Part shown: positions 56,222 through 64,000 of the stretch, one piece after another | Layout: each line of letters starts with the position of its first letter | Numbering within the stretch: position 1 is the first letter of the stretch | Assembly (NCBI RefSeq): GCF_001693755.1 | Contig: NZ_LYST01000039.1 | Location: forward strand, 1 to 64,000 | Source: Gilliamella sp. wkB171 | GTDB taxonomy: Bacteria; Pseudomonadota; Gammaproteobacteria; Enterobacterales; Orbaceae | Length of the DNA stretch: 64,000 bases | Reading direction: 5' to 3' | Made by a program: the position numbers and the translations under genes | Notes under the pieces: generated by a model | Told to the model about the DNA's origin: nothing | Databases searched by the model: none | The model's input: only the letters and a program-made list of their open reading frames with translations

Positions 56222-56278
56222 TGTTATTTGGCATTGGCGATAAGGTTAGTTATTTTACATAGTGAAATAATATAAATA

Positions 56279-56308
56279 TGGACAATTCCCCATAAAATTA
56301 AGTACAAT
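56279..56308 (+). promoter_or_regulatory. Sigma-70 promoter candidate of rpoZ-spoT-recG
   Basis: TGGACA (56279-56284) and TACAAT (56303-56308) are separated by 18 bases and lie 50 bases upstream of the rpoZ ATG. Each hexamer has one mismatch to consensus, and AGAGGTAAAA is the ribosome binding site. Confidence 0.55.
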
Positions 56309-56357
56309 AAGCGATCTTTCACATTAGGTAATTTAGTAAAACAAATTAGAGGTAAAA

Positions 56358-56648
56358 ATGGCTCGTGTAACTGTTCAAGATGCAGTAGAAAAAATTGGTA
56401 ATCGCTTTGATCTGGTTTTAGTTGCAGCAAGACGTGCTCGCCAATTACAAGTTGAAAATAAGTCGCCATTAGTTCCGGAAGAAAACGACAAGGAAACCGT
56501 TGTAGCATTACGTGAAATCGAAGATGGTCTTGTCAATAAACAAATTCTTGATAGTGCTGATTTTCAGGCTTTACAAGATGAAGAGGCTGAGGTTCGTTCT
56601 GCACTTCATGAATCGATTCTTCTCGAAAATACTCCCTCGTACGAATAA
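56358..56648 (+). CDS. rpoZ: RNA polymerase omega subunit
   Basis: Omega binds the beta' C-terminus, helps polymerase assembly and forms part of a ppGpp site. The 96 residues match the family: [20 protein letters not shown] at the start, AARRARQL near residue 30 and [14 protein letters not shown] near residue 62. It heads the operon with spoT, starting 20 bases before it, so ppGpp metabolism and the target polymerase subunit are co-expressed. Confidence 0.97.
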   Translation: MARVTVQDAVEKIGNRFDLVLVAARRARQLQVENKSPLVPEENDKETVVALREIEDGLVNKQILDSADFQALQDEEAEVRSALHESILLENTPSYE

Positions 56649-56667
56649 GTTTTTCTGAGAATTGCCT

Positions 56668-58776
56668 ATGCAATATTTTGACAGCTTAAAAGAGATTGTT
56701 GCATCTTATCTTCCAGCTAAACAAGTTGAAGTGATTCAAGAAGCTTACTTTTTTGCTCAAAAAGCGCATGAAGGGCAATTCCGATGTAGTGGTGAACCGT
56801 ATATTACTCACCCAGTTGCTGTCGCAACGATTTTAGCGGATATGCGGCTTGATTATGAAACCATCATTGCCGCACTTTTGCATGATACCATCGAAGATAC
56901 CCCCGTCACCTTTCAAGATATAACTAAAGAATTTGGCAAGCATGTCGCTATTTTAGTTGAAGGTGTTTCCAAACTTGATAAGCTAAAATTTCGTAACAGG
57001 CAAGAAGCGCAAGCTGAAAATTTTCGCAAAATGGTGTTAGCCATGACCGAAGATGTGCGAGTTATATTGATTAAACTTGCCGATCGTACTCATAACATGC
57101 GCACATTAGGTGCATTAAGACCTGACAAACGCAGACGAATTGCCAAAGAGACATTAGAAATTTATGCGCCATTAGCACATCGATTGGGAATCCATCACAT
57201 TAAAACCGAGCTGGAAATTCTAGGTTTTACTGCTATGCATCCTAATAGAGCGAAAGTGTTAGAAAAAGTTGTGAAAGCAGCGCGAGGTACTCGAAAAGAA
57301 TTAATCCAACAAATCTTATCAGAGATTAGAGGGCGTTTGGCTGAAGCTAATATCGAAGCTGAAGTTGAGGGACTTGAAAAGAATATCTATGTCATTTATC
57401 AAAAAATGCAAATGCGTGAACAACACTTTCACTCTATTATGGATATTTATATCTTTCGGATTGTGGTTAAAGATGTTGATGCTTGCTACCGTGCACTTGG
57501 TTTGGTACATAATTTATATAAACCAAGACTTAACCGTTTTAAAGACTATATAGCTATTCCAAAAGCAAATGGCTATCAATCTTTACACTCGTCACTAATA
57601 GGTCCGCATGGTACTCCCGTTGAAGTGCAAATACGCACAGAGGATATGGATCAAATGGCCGAAATGGGGGTCGCTGCCCATTGGGTGTATAACGAAAATG
57701 ATGAGCTCAACCACACTACTACTCAAATTAAAGCTCAACGCTGGATGCAAAGTTTATTAGAATTACAACAAAGTGTGGGCAATTCTTTTGAATTTATAGA
57801 AAATGTTAAATCCGATCTTTTTCCTAAAGAAATCTATGTCTTTACCCCTAAAGGTCGTATTGTCCAATTACCCGAAGGTTCAACAGCAGTTGATTTAGCC
57901 TATGCTGTTCATTCCGATATTGGTTATCAATGCATTGGTGCGATTGTAGATCGTAAACCATTCCCGCTTTCTCAGCCATTAAGTAATGGACAAACGGTTG
58001 AAATTATTACTTCTCCTGAAGGTCGTCCTAATGCGAATTGGTTAAATTTTGTTGTTAGTGCGAAAGCACGATCTCGTATCCGCCAAGCTTTAAAAACGTT
58101 AAAGCGTGAAGATGCTATCGAATTAGGTCGACGTTTGCTTAATCTCTCTTTAATTAAAACCGGCGGCATTGATGAGCTTTCGCAAAAACAGATTGCCAGA
58201 ATTGTTGAATTAACAAAATTACCGACTTTTGATGATGTACTGGCTGAAATTGGTTTAGGTAATGTGATGAGTCACTTTATTGTTAAAGGCTTGGAACATA
58301 AAGCATTACTAAATAATCACTCAGAGGCGAATAAGACATTAGTCATCACAGGTAGTGAAGGTGTACTAGTAACATTTTCAAAATGTTGCCATCCTATTCC
58401 AAATGATCCAATTATTGGGCATGTTAGTCCAGAAAAAGGATTAACTGTACACCACGAATCTTGTCGTAATATTACCGGATATCAAAATAATCCTGAAAAA
58501 TATATTCCATTAAAGTGGGCACCGAATATTGAACAGCTCTTTGTTGCTGAAATTTGGGTTGATATTCTCAATAATCAAGGCTCGTTAGGTCATGTCTTGT
58601 CTATCATTAATGATGAACAAGCTCATCTTCAATGGTTGAATACTGAAGAAAAAGATCGACAAATTTATACGATTATTCTACAAATTGAAGTAAAAAATGT
58701 TCAACAACTTAATGAACTGATGCGTAAATTATCGCTACAGCAAGATGTGGTGAGTGTGACTCGCAATGTCAATTAG
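56668..58776 (+). CDS. spoT: Bifunctional (p)ppGpp synthetase/hydrolase SpoT
   Basis: SpoT makes and degrades the stringent-response alarmone ppGpp. The 702 residues contain the hydrolase HD domain (GEPYITHPVAVA near residue 40 and LLHDTIEDTP near residue 70), the synthetase region with RVILIKLADRTHNMRTLG near residue 133 and NGYQSLHSSLIGPHG near residue 300, a TGS domain around residues 388-445 (VFTPKGRIVQLP) and a C-terminal ACT domain after residue 620. The intact HDxxED motif favours SpoT over RelA, and location in rpoZ-spoT-recG agrees. A TTG at 56662 is in frame; the ATG at 56668 gives the usual MQYF N-terminus. Confidence 0.97.
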   Translation: MQYFDSLKEIVASYLPAKQVEVIQEAYFFAQKAHEGQFRCSGEPYITHPVAVATILADMRLDYETIIAALLHDTIEDTPVTFQDITKEFGKHVAILVEGVSKLDKLKFRNRQEAQAENFRKMVLAMTEDVRVILIKLADRTHNMRTLGALRPDKRRRIAKETLEIYAPLAHRLGIHHIKTELEILGFTAMHPNRAKVLEKVVKAARGTRKELIQQILSEIRGRLAEANIEAEVEGLEKNIYVIYQKMQMREQHFHSIMDIYIFRIVVKDVDACYRALGLVHNLYKPRLNRFKDYIAIPKANGYQSLHSSLIGPHGTPVEVQIRTEDMDQMAEMGVAAHWVYNENDELNHTTTQIKAQRWMQSLLELQQSVGNSFEFIENVKSDLFPKEIYVFTPKGRIVQLPEGSTAVDLAYAVHSDIGYQCIGAIVDRKPFPLSQPLSNGQTVEIITSPEGRPNANWLNFVVSAKARSRIRQALKTLKREDAIELGRRLLNLSLIKTGGIDELSQKQIARIVELTKLPTFDDVLAEIGLGNVMSHFIVKGLEHKALLNNHSEANKTLVITGSEGVLVTFSKCCHPIPNDPIIGHVSPEKGLTVHHESCRNITGYQNNPEKYIPLKWAPNIEQLFVAEIWVDILNNQGSLGHVLSIINDEQAHLQWLNTEEKDRQIYTIILQIEVKNVQQLNELMRKLSLQQDVVSVTRNVN

Positions 58777-58781
58777 TTATT

Positions 58782-60875
58782 ATGGCTAACCGTTTTTTAA
58801 ACCATATTCCGTTAATTAAATTAGCCGGTATTGGTGAAAGTTTAGAAAAAAAATTTCACACACTCGGCATTCAAACCATTCAGGATTTATTATTACACTT
58901 TCCTTTGCGATACGAAGATCGCACCTCTTGTTGTGCAATTGGTAGCAGTAGCATTGGTGAATATACCACTATCGAAGGTTGTATCATTAAAACGGAAGTG
59001 ATTTTTCGGCGTAAACAAATGCTAGTTTGTCATATTCAAGATGATTCTGGAATCGCTATATTGCGATTTATGCATTTTAATGCAGGTATGAAAGCCAGTT
59101 TAGCTATCGGCAAATGGGTGAGTGCTTATGGCGAAATAAAAAATGGAAAAAGTTATCGTGAAATTATCCATCCACAATATAAAGTCAGAGCGAATCGAGA
59201 AGATAATGCATTAATTGCCGATCCAACCCAAGAAAGATATACGCCGATTTATCCCACGACTTATGGCTTAACGCAAAATGTGATTCGTAAATTGATTCAA
59301 GCAGCATTGTTATTACTAAAGCGCAATCCACCTGAAGAAATTTTACCTGAACCACTAGCGAATCAATTTTTGTCAGCTTTTGATTCATTGAATATTATTC
59401 ATAATCCACCTATTGATACTGATATTGCTCAATTATCTAATGGTGATCACCCAGCTATTAAGCGATTTATTTTTGAAGAGTTACTTGCTTATCATTTAAG
59501 TATGCTCACCTTAAAAACGGATAATCAAAAGCAACAAGCTTATGCTATGCAGGTAAATCAACACTATATTGAGCCGTTTTTGGCCTCATTACCCTTTAAA
59601 CCGACAAATGCCCAGCAACGTGTTGTAAAAGATATTTATCAAGACATGGCAAAATCTATTCCAATGATGCGTTTAATTCAAGGTGATGTCGGTTCGGGAA
59701 AGACTTTAGTTGCTGCTTTAGCGGCATTAAATGCGATAGAAAATAATCAACAAGTCGTTTTAATGGCGCCAACTGAAATATTAGCTGAACAACATTATAA
59801 CAATTTTAAGCAATGGTTCGAGCCGCTGGGTATTAGCGTTGATTGGTTGTCAGGTCGTTTAACGGCAAAAAATAAAAAAGATCGATATGAACGTATCAAA
59901 GACGGCGATATCACCATGTTAATTGGTACGCATGCCGTATTTGTGGATAAAGTGGAGTTTGCCAAGTTGGGCCTAGTGATTATTGATGAACAACATCGCT
60001 TTGGCGTAAATCAACGCCTTACGCTTTGGCAAAAAGGTATTAAAGAGCAAATTTATCCTCATCAACTGATCATGACTGCTACGCCAATTCCAAGAACGTT
60101 AGCCATGACTGTTTATGCCGACTTGGATGTATCAGTGATTGATGAATTACCCCCTGGGCGTACGCCGATTACAACCGTTGTTATCCCTAATTCTCGACGT
60201 GAAGAAATAATTGAAAAGGTGAATCAAGCCTGTTTGGATAATCGTCAAGTTTATTGGGTGTGTACATTAGTGGAAGAATCTGAAACGCTTGATGCACAAG
60301 CTGCCGAAATGTTAGTTGAAGAATTACGTGAAAAACTACCACATTTATCAATAGCACTGGTTCATGGCAAAATGAAATCCGATGAAAAGCAATCGGTTAT
60401 GCAAAACTTTAAAGCCGGTAAAACTCAGCTTTTAGTTGCGACAACCGTTATTGAAGTTGGTGTAGATGTACCCAATGCCAGTTTAATGATTATTGAAAAT
60501 GCTGAACGGCTAGGGCTTGCCCAATTGCATCAATTACGTGGTCGAGTTGGGCGTGGAAGTGCCGTATCTCATTGCGTATTGATGTACCAAGCGCCGTTAA
60601 GCAAGGTTGCACAAGCTCGTATGAAGGTGATGCGTGAAAGTAATGATGGTTTTGTGATTGCGCAAAAAGATCTAGAAATTCGTGGTAGTGGCGAGATTTT
60701 AGGAACTCGGCAAATGGGTATGGCAAATTTTAAAGTGGTAGATTTAATTCGTGATCAACATTTAATTAGTGAAATACAGAAAGCTTCTTTGCCTTTACTA
60801 CAAAACTCTCCACAGATGGCTGAGCAGCTTATAGCGTGCTGGCTACCTGATCGTCAAAAATATATCAATGCTTGA
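58782..60875 (+). CDS. recG: ATP-dependent DNA helicase RecG
   Basis: RecG remodels stalled replication forks and branched DNA. The 697 residues show the N-terminal wedge/OB domain (LLLHFPLRYEDR near residue 36), Walker A QGDVGSGKTLVA near residue 302, the DEQH box near residue 402, TATPIPRTLAMT, and motif VI QLRGRVGRGS near residue 585, with the C-terminal TRG-like segment. It begins 5 bases after spoT. In E. coli the gene trmH lies between spoT and recG; here it is absent. Confidence 0.97.
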   Translation: MANRFLNHIPLIKLAGIGESLEKKFHTLGIQTIQDLLLHFPLRYEDRTSCCAIGSSSIGEYTTIEGCIIKTEVIFRRKQMLVCHIQDDSGIAILRFMHFNAGMKASLAIGKWVSAYGEIKNGKSYREIIHPQYKVRANREDNALIADPTQERYTPIYPTTYGLTQNVIRKLIQAALLLLKRNPPEEILPEPLANQFLSAFDSLNIIHNPPIDTDIAQLSNGDHPAIKRFIFEELLAYHLSMLTLKTDNQKQQAYAMQVNQHYIEPFLASLPFKPTNAQQRVVKDIYQDMAKSIPMMRLIQGDVGSGKTLVAALAALNAIENNQQVVLMAPTEILAEQHYNNFKQWFEPLGISVDWLSGRLTAKNKKDRYERIKDGDITMLIGTHAVFVDKVEFAKLGLVIIDEQHRFGVNQRLTLWQKGIKEQIYPHQLIMTATPIPRTLAMTVYADLDVSVIDELPPGRTPITTVVIPNSRREEIIEKVNQACLDNRQVYWVCTLVEESETLDAQAAEMLVEELREKLPHLSIALVHGKMKSDEKQSVMQNFKAGKTQLLVATTVIEVGVDVPNASLMIIENAERLGLAQLHQLRGRVGRGSAVSHCVLMYQAPLSKVAQARMKVMRESNDGFVIAQKDLEIRGSGEILGTRQMGMANFKVVDLIRDQHLISEIQKASLPLLQNSPQMAEQLIACWLPDRQKYINA

Positions 60876-61137
60876 TATTATTACCCTTGTAACTTGAGAA
60901 CTCAACTGGTTAAAAGAATTAATCTTGTCATATTTTTAATTAACTTAATAAATTAAAATAAAACTTTATCAACAAAATCAAGTTGCGCACTTTTATTTCA
61001 AAAAAGTCATTGATTAAATCGCTTGGTTATATTGATTTATTCCTTTCCCCTTAATGATAATTTTTGGCTACACTTTGTAGTTTGTTTTTTGTTAAGTAAA
61101 GATTAATACCTTAAATAAGGTTATGTTTATTTATGCT
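60876..61137. other. Gap between recG and the lptM promoter
   Basis: A/T-rich DNA with no gene. A tiny TTGAG/CTCAA dyad with a 2-base loop near 60895 is too weak to be a convincing recG terminator. The region ends at the promoter for lptM-lysA. Confidence 0.4.
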
Positions 61138-61165
61138 TTGCACGAATAGGGCTATCGTGTAATAT
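61138..61165 (+). promoter_or_regulatory. Sigma-70 promoter candidate of lptM-lysA
   Basis: TTGCAC (61138-61143) and TAATAT (61160-61165) are separated by 16 bases and lie 38 bases before the lptM ATG. It is the best match to a promoter in the recG-lptM gap. Confidence 0.5.
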
Positions 61166-61203
61166 AGTATCTATTACAAAAATGAAAAAATTGTGAACTT
61201 GGT

Positions 61204-61344
61204 ATGAAATCATCTATAAAATTACTCTCCTTAGTGCTCGTCATATTAACGTTATTGGGCTGTGGGTTAAAAGGGCCACTTTATATGCCAGCAGAAAAAT
61301 CAAATGCTTCAATTAACACTCATCCGCTTAATCAAACAGTTTAA
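61204..61344 (+). CDS. lptM: LPS-assembly lipoprotein LptM (YifL)
   Basis: A 46-residue lipoprotein, easy to overlook because it is so short. It begins with a lipoprotein signal peptide (MKSSIKLLSLVLVILTLLGC) whose Cys20 is the lipidation site, followed directly by the family motif GLKGPLYMP. LptM helps the LptD-LptE LPS translocon mature by promoting correct disulfide formation in LptD. In E. coli yifL/lptM sits directly before dapF; here lysA lies between them. Its stop is 12 bases before the lysA ATG, so they are likely co-transcribed. Confidence 0.9.
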   Translation: MKSSIKLLSLVLVILTLLGCGLKGPLYMPAEKSNASINTHPLNQTV

Positions 61345-61355
61345 GGGAATTAATA

Positions 61356-62606
61356 ATGGATTTTTTACATTACGAAAAAGGTCAGTTACTAGCCGGTAAG
61401 GTCGCAATTTCAGAACTCGCAAAGCAATACGGTACGCCACTTTATGTCTATTCTGCTGAATATATCACTCAGCAGTTTTTGGATTACCAAAAGGAGTTGA
61501 CAGATAGGAAACATTTAGTCTGTTATGCGGTAAAAGCCAATAGTTCACTTGCTGTTTTGAACTTGCTAGTTAAATTAGGCGCAGGGTTTGATATTGTGTC
61601 GCAAGGCGAGTTAGAACGCACACTGATAGCGGGAGCTGATCCTAAAAAAATTGTTTTTTCAGGGGTAGCAAAATCCATTAGTGAAATCGAACGTGCGCTT
61701 GAAGTTGGCATCAAATGTTTTAATGTTGAATCCGAAGCCGAGCTTTATCGCATTAATGATGTGGCCAAAAAATTAAATAAAATTGCAAACATCTCTTTTA
61801 GAATTAATCCCGATGTTGATGCTAAAACTCACCCTTATATCTCAACAGGTTTGCGTGAAAATAAATTTGGTATTAGCTATCAATTTGCATTAGATATTTA
61901 TCGTAAAGCAACATCGTTAGATCATATTCATATTGTTGGCATTGATTGTCACATTGGTTCACAATTGACTGAGATCTCGCCATTTCTTGATGCTGCTGAT
62001 CGCATATTAGCAATAGTAGATAAACTTAAATCTGAAAATATTCATATTAAACATATTGATTTAGGTGGTGGATTAGGCGTGCGTTATGATCAAGAGCAAC
62101 CGCCTTCAGCATCGTTGATTGTTAACGAATTAAAGAAAAAATTAGCTAATTACAGTGATCTTGAGCTTTTATTAGAGCCTGGGCGTTCAATTGTTGCTAA
62201 TAGTGGGTTATTGATTACAAAAGTTGAATATACCAAACACCAAGATGAAAATCATTTTGCTATTGTTGATGCTGGGATGAATGATTTGATTCGCCCCGCA
62301 CTTTATAAAGCTTGGATGCAAGTTTTACCAGAAAAAGAACCGAAACCATCCGATCAACGTTTTATCTATAATGTTGTTGGACCGATTTGCGAATCGAGTG
62401 ATGTACTGGCATATAAGCGAGAACTTTCAGTGCAGCAAGACGATCTGTTAATTATTTGTAGTGCTGGTGCTTATGGATTTAGCATGGCTTCAAATTATAA
62501 TAGCCATCCAAGGCCAGCTGAAGTTATGCTGACCGATGAACAACATCACAAACTTATTCGTCAACGTGAATCGTTTGATGATTTATGGCGAGGAGAGACC
62601 CTATAA
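61356..62606 (+). CDS. lysA: Diaminopimelate decarboxylase
   Basis: LysA makes L-lysine from meso-diaminopimelate with pyridoxal phosphate, the last lysine step. The 416 residues show the PLP lysine in CYAVKANSSLAVL near residue 57, the HIGSQL histidine near residue 198, GGGLGVRYD near residue 235, LEPGRSIVANSG near residue 280 and the late CESSDVLA/YGFSMASNYN blocks. It is paired with dapF downstream, so both ends of the DAP-to-lysine branch are encoded together. This is the long LysA of the lptM-lysA-dapF type rather than the separate E. coli lysA locus. Confidence 0.97.
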   Translation: MDFLHYEKGQLLAGKVAISELAKQYGTPLYVYSAEYITQQFLDYQKELTDRKHLVCYAVKANSSLAVLNLLVKLGAGFDIVSQGELERTLIAGADPKKIVFSGVAKSISEIERALEVGIKCFNVESEAELYRINDVAKKLNKIANISFRINPDVDAKTHPYISTGLRENKFGISYQFALDIYRKATSLDHIHIVGIDCHIGSQLTEISPFLDAADRILAIVDKLKSENIHIKHIDLGGGLGVRYDQEQPPSASLIVNELKKKLANYSDLELLLEPGRSIVANSGLLITKVEYTKHQDENHFAIVDAGMNDLIRPALYKAWMQVLPEKEPKPSDQRFIYNVVGPICESSDVLAYKRELSVQQDDLLIICSAGAYGFSMASNYNSHPRPAEVMLTDEQHHKLIRQRESFDDLWRGETL

Positions 62607-62727
62607 TCTTATTTATGGTTAATCAACATGTTAACCAGCGCTTTGTTAATTATCCTAGACTACTTTTTTAATGGATAGTGAAAATAAGTAAATAGATAAC
62701 AATGTTTTTAATAGAAGGTAAGTGACG

Positions 62728-63552
62728 ATGAACTTTTCAAAAATGCATGGACTTGGAAATGATTTTATGGTCATTGATGCGGTAACGCAAAATGTTCATC
62801 TTTCAACAGAAATGATAAAACGCCTTGCTGATAGATACACTGGTGTTGGTTTCGATCAGCTTTTGCTTGTAGAGCCTCCTTACGCTCCAGATACTGATTT
62901 TCATTACCGAATTTTTAATGCTGATGGAAGTGAAGTCCAGCAGTGTGGGAATGGCGCTCGCTGTTTTGCTAGGTTTGTTCGTTTAAAAGGTTTAACTAAA
63001 AAACGTGTTTTAAAAGTGAGTACGGTAAAAGGGAATATTGTACTGACAGTTAATGATGATGAAACCGTTAGAGTTAATATGGGGCAACCTATTTTTGAAC
63101 CAAGTAAAGTACCGTTTAAAGCAATAAAAGAAGAAAAAACTTATATTATTCGAGCACAAGAGAACACCGTATTATGTGGCGTGGCTTCAATGGGAAATCC
63201 CCATTGTGTACTGCAAGTCGATAATATTGTCACAGCTGAAGTGGCAACACTTGGACCGCTATTAGAACAACATGAACGTTTTCCTGAACGGACAAATGTT
63301 GGATTTATGCATATCATTAATCGCAACAATATTGATTTACGTGTATTTGAGCGTGGCGTTGGCGAAACACAAGCTTGTGGAACTGGTGCTTGCGCAGCTG
63401 TTGCGGTTGGCATTAATCAGGGATTATTAAATAATAAAGTCAATGTAAACTTACCTGGTGGTAAGCTTTTAATTGAATGGCAGGGAATGAATCAACCACT
63501 TTATATGACAGGGCCAGCAACCCATGTCTATGATGGATTTATTGCGATATAA
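62728..63552 (+). CDS. dapF: Diaminopimelate epimerase
   Basis: DapF interconverts LL- and meso-diaminopimelate for lysine and peptidoglycan. It is a 274-residue PLP-independent racemase with two catalytic cysteines, seen in QQCGNGARC near residue 73 and [10 protein letters not shown] near residue 217, both intact. The [18 protein letters not shown]-terminus is standard. A GTG at 62722 is in frame, but GAAGGT is spaced for the ATG at 62728, which also gives the exact E. coli length. It stands between lysA and a DUF484 gene, as dapF-yigA are in E. coli. Confidence 0.97.
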   Translation: MNFSKMHGLGNDFMVIDAVTQNVHLSTEMIKRLADRYTGVGFDQLLLVEPPYAPDTDFHYRIFNADGSEVQQCGNGARCFARFVRLKGLTKKRVLKVSTVKGNIVLTVNDDETVRVNMGQPIFEPSKVPFKAIKEEKTYIIRAQENTVLCGVASMGNPHCVLQVDNIVTAEVATLGPLLEQHERFPERTNVGFMHIINRNNIDLRVFERGVGETQACGTGACAAVAVGINQGLLNNKVNVNLPGGKLLIEWQGMNQPLYMTGPATHVYDGFIAI

Positions 63553-63680
63553 CTATAAGATTAGTCGTTTTGTAGTCATAAATTCGTCATTAAATAACTT
63601 GATAGTTTAAATGGATGCAGTGATTCTCTTTGAGTTTTATTTACACAAATATCATAAATAAGTGATAACAGAGATTAAGC

Positions 63681-64000
63681 ATGGTTGCTAAAATAACACG
63701 CGCTCATAAAGCAAAATATACAAGGCGAGTTGCCGACAAGCCTAATTTGAATGATGAAATAGTCAGTCAATATTTGATGGATAACCCCGATTTTTTTATT
63801 CGTAATGCTAATCATCTCCAAAGCATGCAGATCCCTCATCCTATACGAGGTGGGGTTTCATTACCTGAATGGCAAATGGCAAGGCAACGTAACAAAATTG
63901 GTCAGCTAGAGTCCGAAATTACTTTATTAATGGAATATGCCAGTAATAATGAATTGCTTTTTAATCAATTTATGGATTTGCAAGGACAATTAATTAAAGC
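63681..64000 (+). CDS. DUF484 family protein (YigA-like), 3' end cut
   Basis: The frame opens at the ATG at 63681 and runs off the right edge after about 106 residues. The visible part has a basic start (VAKITRAHKAKYTRR), EIVSQYLMDNPDFFIRN near residue 27 and HPIRGGVSLPEWQMARQRNK near residue 54, leading to a coiled coil (IGQLESEITLLMEYASNNE). This is the DUF484/YigA pattern, normally the gene after dapF and before xerC. Its biochemical role is unknown; a GAF-like fold is predicted in the family. Confidence 0.85.
   Translation, partial: MVAKITRAHKAKYTRRVADKPNLNDEIVSQYLMDNPDFFIRNANHLQSMQIPHPIRGGVSLPEWQMARQRNKIGQLESEITLLMEYASNNELLFNQFMDLQGQLIK

Noticed and set aside
56224-56508. Minus-strand 94-codon frame over the rpoZ start
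   Set aside because: It covers the promoter and first half of rpoZ in antisense; rpoZ is certain.
60876-61203. Possible lysine riboswitch upstream of the lysA operon
   Set aside because: No GAGGTAGAGG-type core or five-helix layout is visible, and lptM rather than lysA is the first gene.

Overview
The window is a gene-dense, AT-rich stretch (AT-rich codon use, poly-A/T intergenic regions) of a gammaproteobacterial chromosome. Nearly every protein has a close E. coli-type counterpart (ModEF, DarP, RlmF, LptM, YfaY, MscM, DsdCXA, RhaSR). This low-GC, enteric-like gene set with L-rhamnose catabolism best fits the Orbaceae (Gilliamella or a relative from the bee gut); that assignment is inferred from style and gene content, not from a marker gene. 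I found no rRNA, tRNA, CRISPR array, prophage or insertion sequence.

Layout. 1-2.9 kb: YggN-like protein, folD, ppiB, lpxH. 2.9-7.7 kb: a molybdate block, modABC on the minus strand divergent from modEF, with a ModE-type operator between them; fdhD at 25 kb extends the molybdoenzyme theme. 8-13.7 kb: uvrB, a RidA-like gene, purEK, dgt. 13.7-15.9 kb: glnK-amtB behind a sigma-54 promoter with a distant NtrC-like site. 15.9-17 kb: two tandem paralogous orphan genes. 17.2-21 kb: D-serine locus dsdXA/dsdC. 21.1-24.3 kb: EamA transporter, nucleoside transporter and purine nucleoside phosphorylase. 24.7-29.7 kb: fdhD, a DedA protein, mscM and psd. 29.9-37.9 kb: a complete rhamnose regulon, rhaBADT-fucO-rhaM, facing rhaSR. 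37.9-42 kb: low-density DNA with one clear outer-membrane protein pseudogene, one possible gene remnant, an ion antiporter-like gene and rlmF. 42.3-45.8 kb: a secreted protein with an adhesin-type C-terminus, and dld. 46-54.9 kb: mutS, gapA, a cold-shock gene, ppa, darP, pmbA, a SulP transporter. 55-60.9 kb: a CinA-like gene, rpoZ-spoT-recG. 61.2 kb to the end: lptM, lysA, dapF and the start of a DUF484 gene.

How the genes work together. The rhamnose genes cover uptake, anomer conversion, isomerisation, phosphorylation, aldol cleavage and reduction of L-lactaldehyde to 1,2-propanediol, which suits anaerobic growth on plant or pollen rhamnose. The mod genes and fdhD would support a molybdenum-dependent formate dehydrogenase. 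DsdXA and the nucleoside genes are further scavenging modules, each with its own regulator or operator-like repeat.

Most of the window is ordinary core genome. The least explained items are the tandem orphan pair at 15.9-17 kb, the stand-alone adhesin-like secreted protein at 42.3 kb, the decayed outer-membrane gene at 38.3-38.7 kb, and several long inverted repeats in non-coding DNA.
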